NCBI GenBank assembly: GCA_002310115.1
Contig: DBYI01000051.1
Coordinates: 1 to 34,218 of the forward strand
Direction: 5' to 3'
DNA length: 34,218 nt
Origin: Ruminococcus flavefaciens
GTDB taxonomy: Bacteria > Bacillota > Clostridia > Oscillospirales > Ruminococcaceae
Of this stretch, positions 33,977 to 34,218 are shown piece by piece (positions within the stretch are counted from its first letter, which is position 1; the number at the start of each line of letters is the position of its first letter). The notes under the pieces were generated by a model, which worked only from the letters and a program-made list of their open reading frames with translations, was not told where the DNA came from and did not search any database. A program made the position numbers and the translations under genes.

Positions 33977-34218
33977 ATGCCAAGAAGAGGTAAAATCGCA
34001 AAGCGTGATGTATTACAGGATCCTGTATACAATTCAAAGCTCGTTACACGTCTTATCAACAATATCATGTTAGACGGTAAGAAGGGCGTAGCGCAGAAAA
34101 TAGTTTACGGTGCATTTGAGATCGTAGCTGAAAAGACAGGCAAGGACGCTCTTGAGGTGTTCGAGCAGGCTATGGAAAATATCATGCCTGAACTCGAGGT
34201 AAAGGCTCGCCGTCTCGG
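33977..34218 (+). CDS. rpsG: 30S ribosomal protein S7, N-terminal part
   Basis: The gene is cut by the window end; 80 codons are visible. MPRRGKIAKRDVLQDPVYNS followed by KLVTRLINNIMLDGKKGVAQ is unmistakable S7, the assembly protein that nucleates the 30S head. AAGGAGGGAAG lies 6-16 nt before the ATG. It is preceded by the structured intercistronic RNA, which places its ribosome binding site right after a 10-bp stem. Confidence 0.97.
   Translation, partial: MPRRGKIAKRDVLQDPVYNSKLVTRLINNIMLDGKKGVAQKIVYGAFEIVAEKTGKDALEVFEQAMENIMPELEVKARRL

Overview
The window reads as chromosomal DNA of a cellulosome-forming, Gram-positive gut or rumen anaerobe, most likely a Ruminococcus close to R. flavefaciens. 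The evidence is four secreted proteins that join leucine-rich or Ig-like modules to paired-EF-hand dockerins through long threonine-only linkers, together with Firmicutes-style housekeeping genes, strong AGGAGG ribosome binding sites and textbook TTGACA-17-TATAAT promoters. This assignment comes from recognising the families, not from a database search. No rRNA, tRNA, CRISPR array, intact insertion sequence or phage module was found. Almost all genes are on the plus strand; the exceptions are alr, the small gene downstream of it, and an HPr-like gene.

Layout. Positions 1-1695 hold a possible gene tail, a DUF4279-like gene and alanine racemase (minus strand). Positions 1696-2575 are an 880-bp gap with a good plus-strand promoter, hairpins, a repeated palindromic motif and decayed coding scraps. 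Positions 2576-4979 form an LCP-like / TatD / PP2C operon closed by a terminator. Positions 5108-7539 form a serC-serA serine biosynthesis operon with its own promoter and terminator. Positions 7540-8755 hold a structured gap and a degenerate receiver plus GGDEF-like regulator. Positions 8762-10200 hold a two-lipoprotein operon: one with a toxin-like C-terminal domain, one with propeptide-like FTP and PepSY domains. A minus-strand HPr-like gene without the phosphoryl-acceptor histidine follows, divergent from mtaB, and then comes a single-chain purL.

The accessory core has two parts. At 16201-23236 are two very large LRR_5 (BspA-like) dockerin proteins; the second carries three dockerin-like modules and a duplicated beta-domain. 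At 29048-33153 are two paralogous LRR-dockerin proteins, the second with five Ig-like domains. Between the two parts lie glgA, a HAD phosphatase with a small unknown gene, and trkA-trkH. The window ends in the str operon: a consensus promoter, rpsL, a 233-nt highly structured intercistronic region, and the start of rpsG.

How the genes fit together. The four dockerin proteins carry no recognisable catalytic module, so they look like adhesion or structural parts that dock onto cohesins encoded elsewhere. Points most worth follow-up are the three-dockerin protein with its duplicated unassigned beta-domain, the presence of two dockerin classes side by side, the rpsL-rpsG RNA structure, and several proteins that keep a family fold but have lost its catalytic residues (LCP-like, receiver/GGDEF-like, HPr-like).
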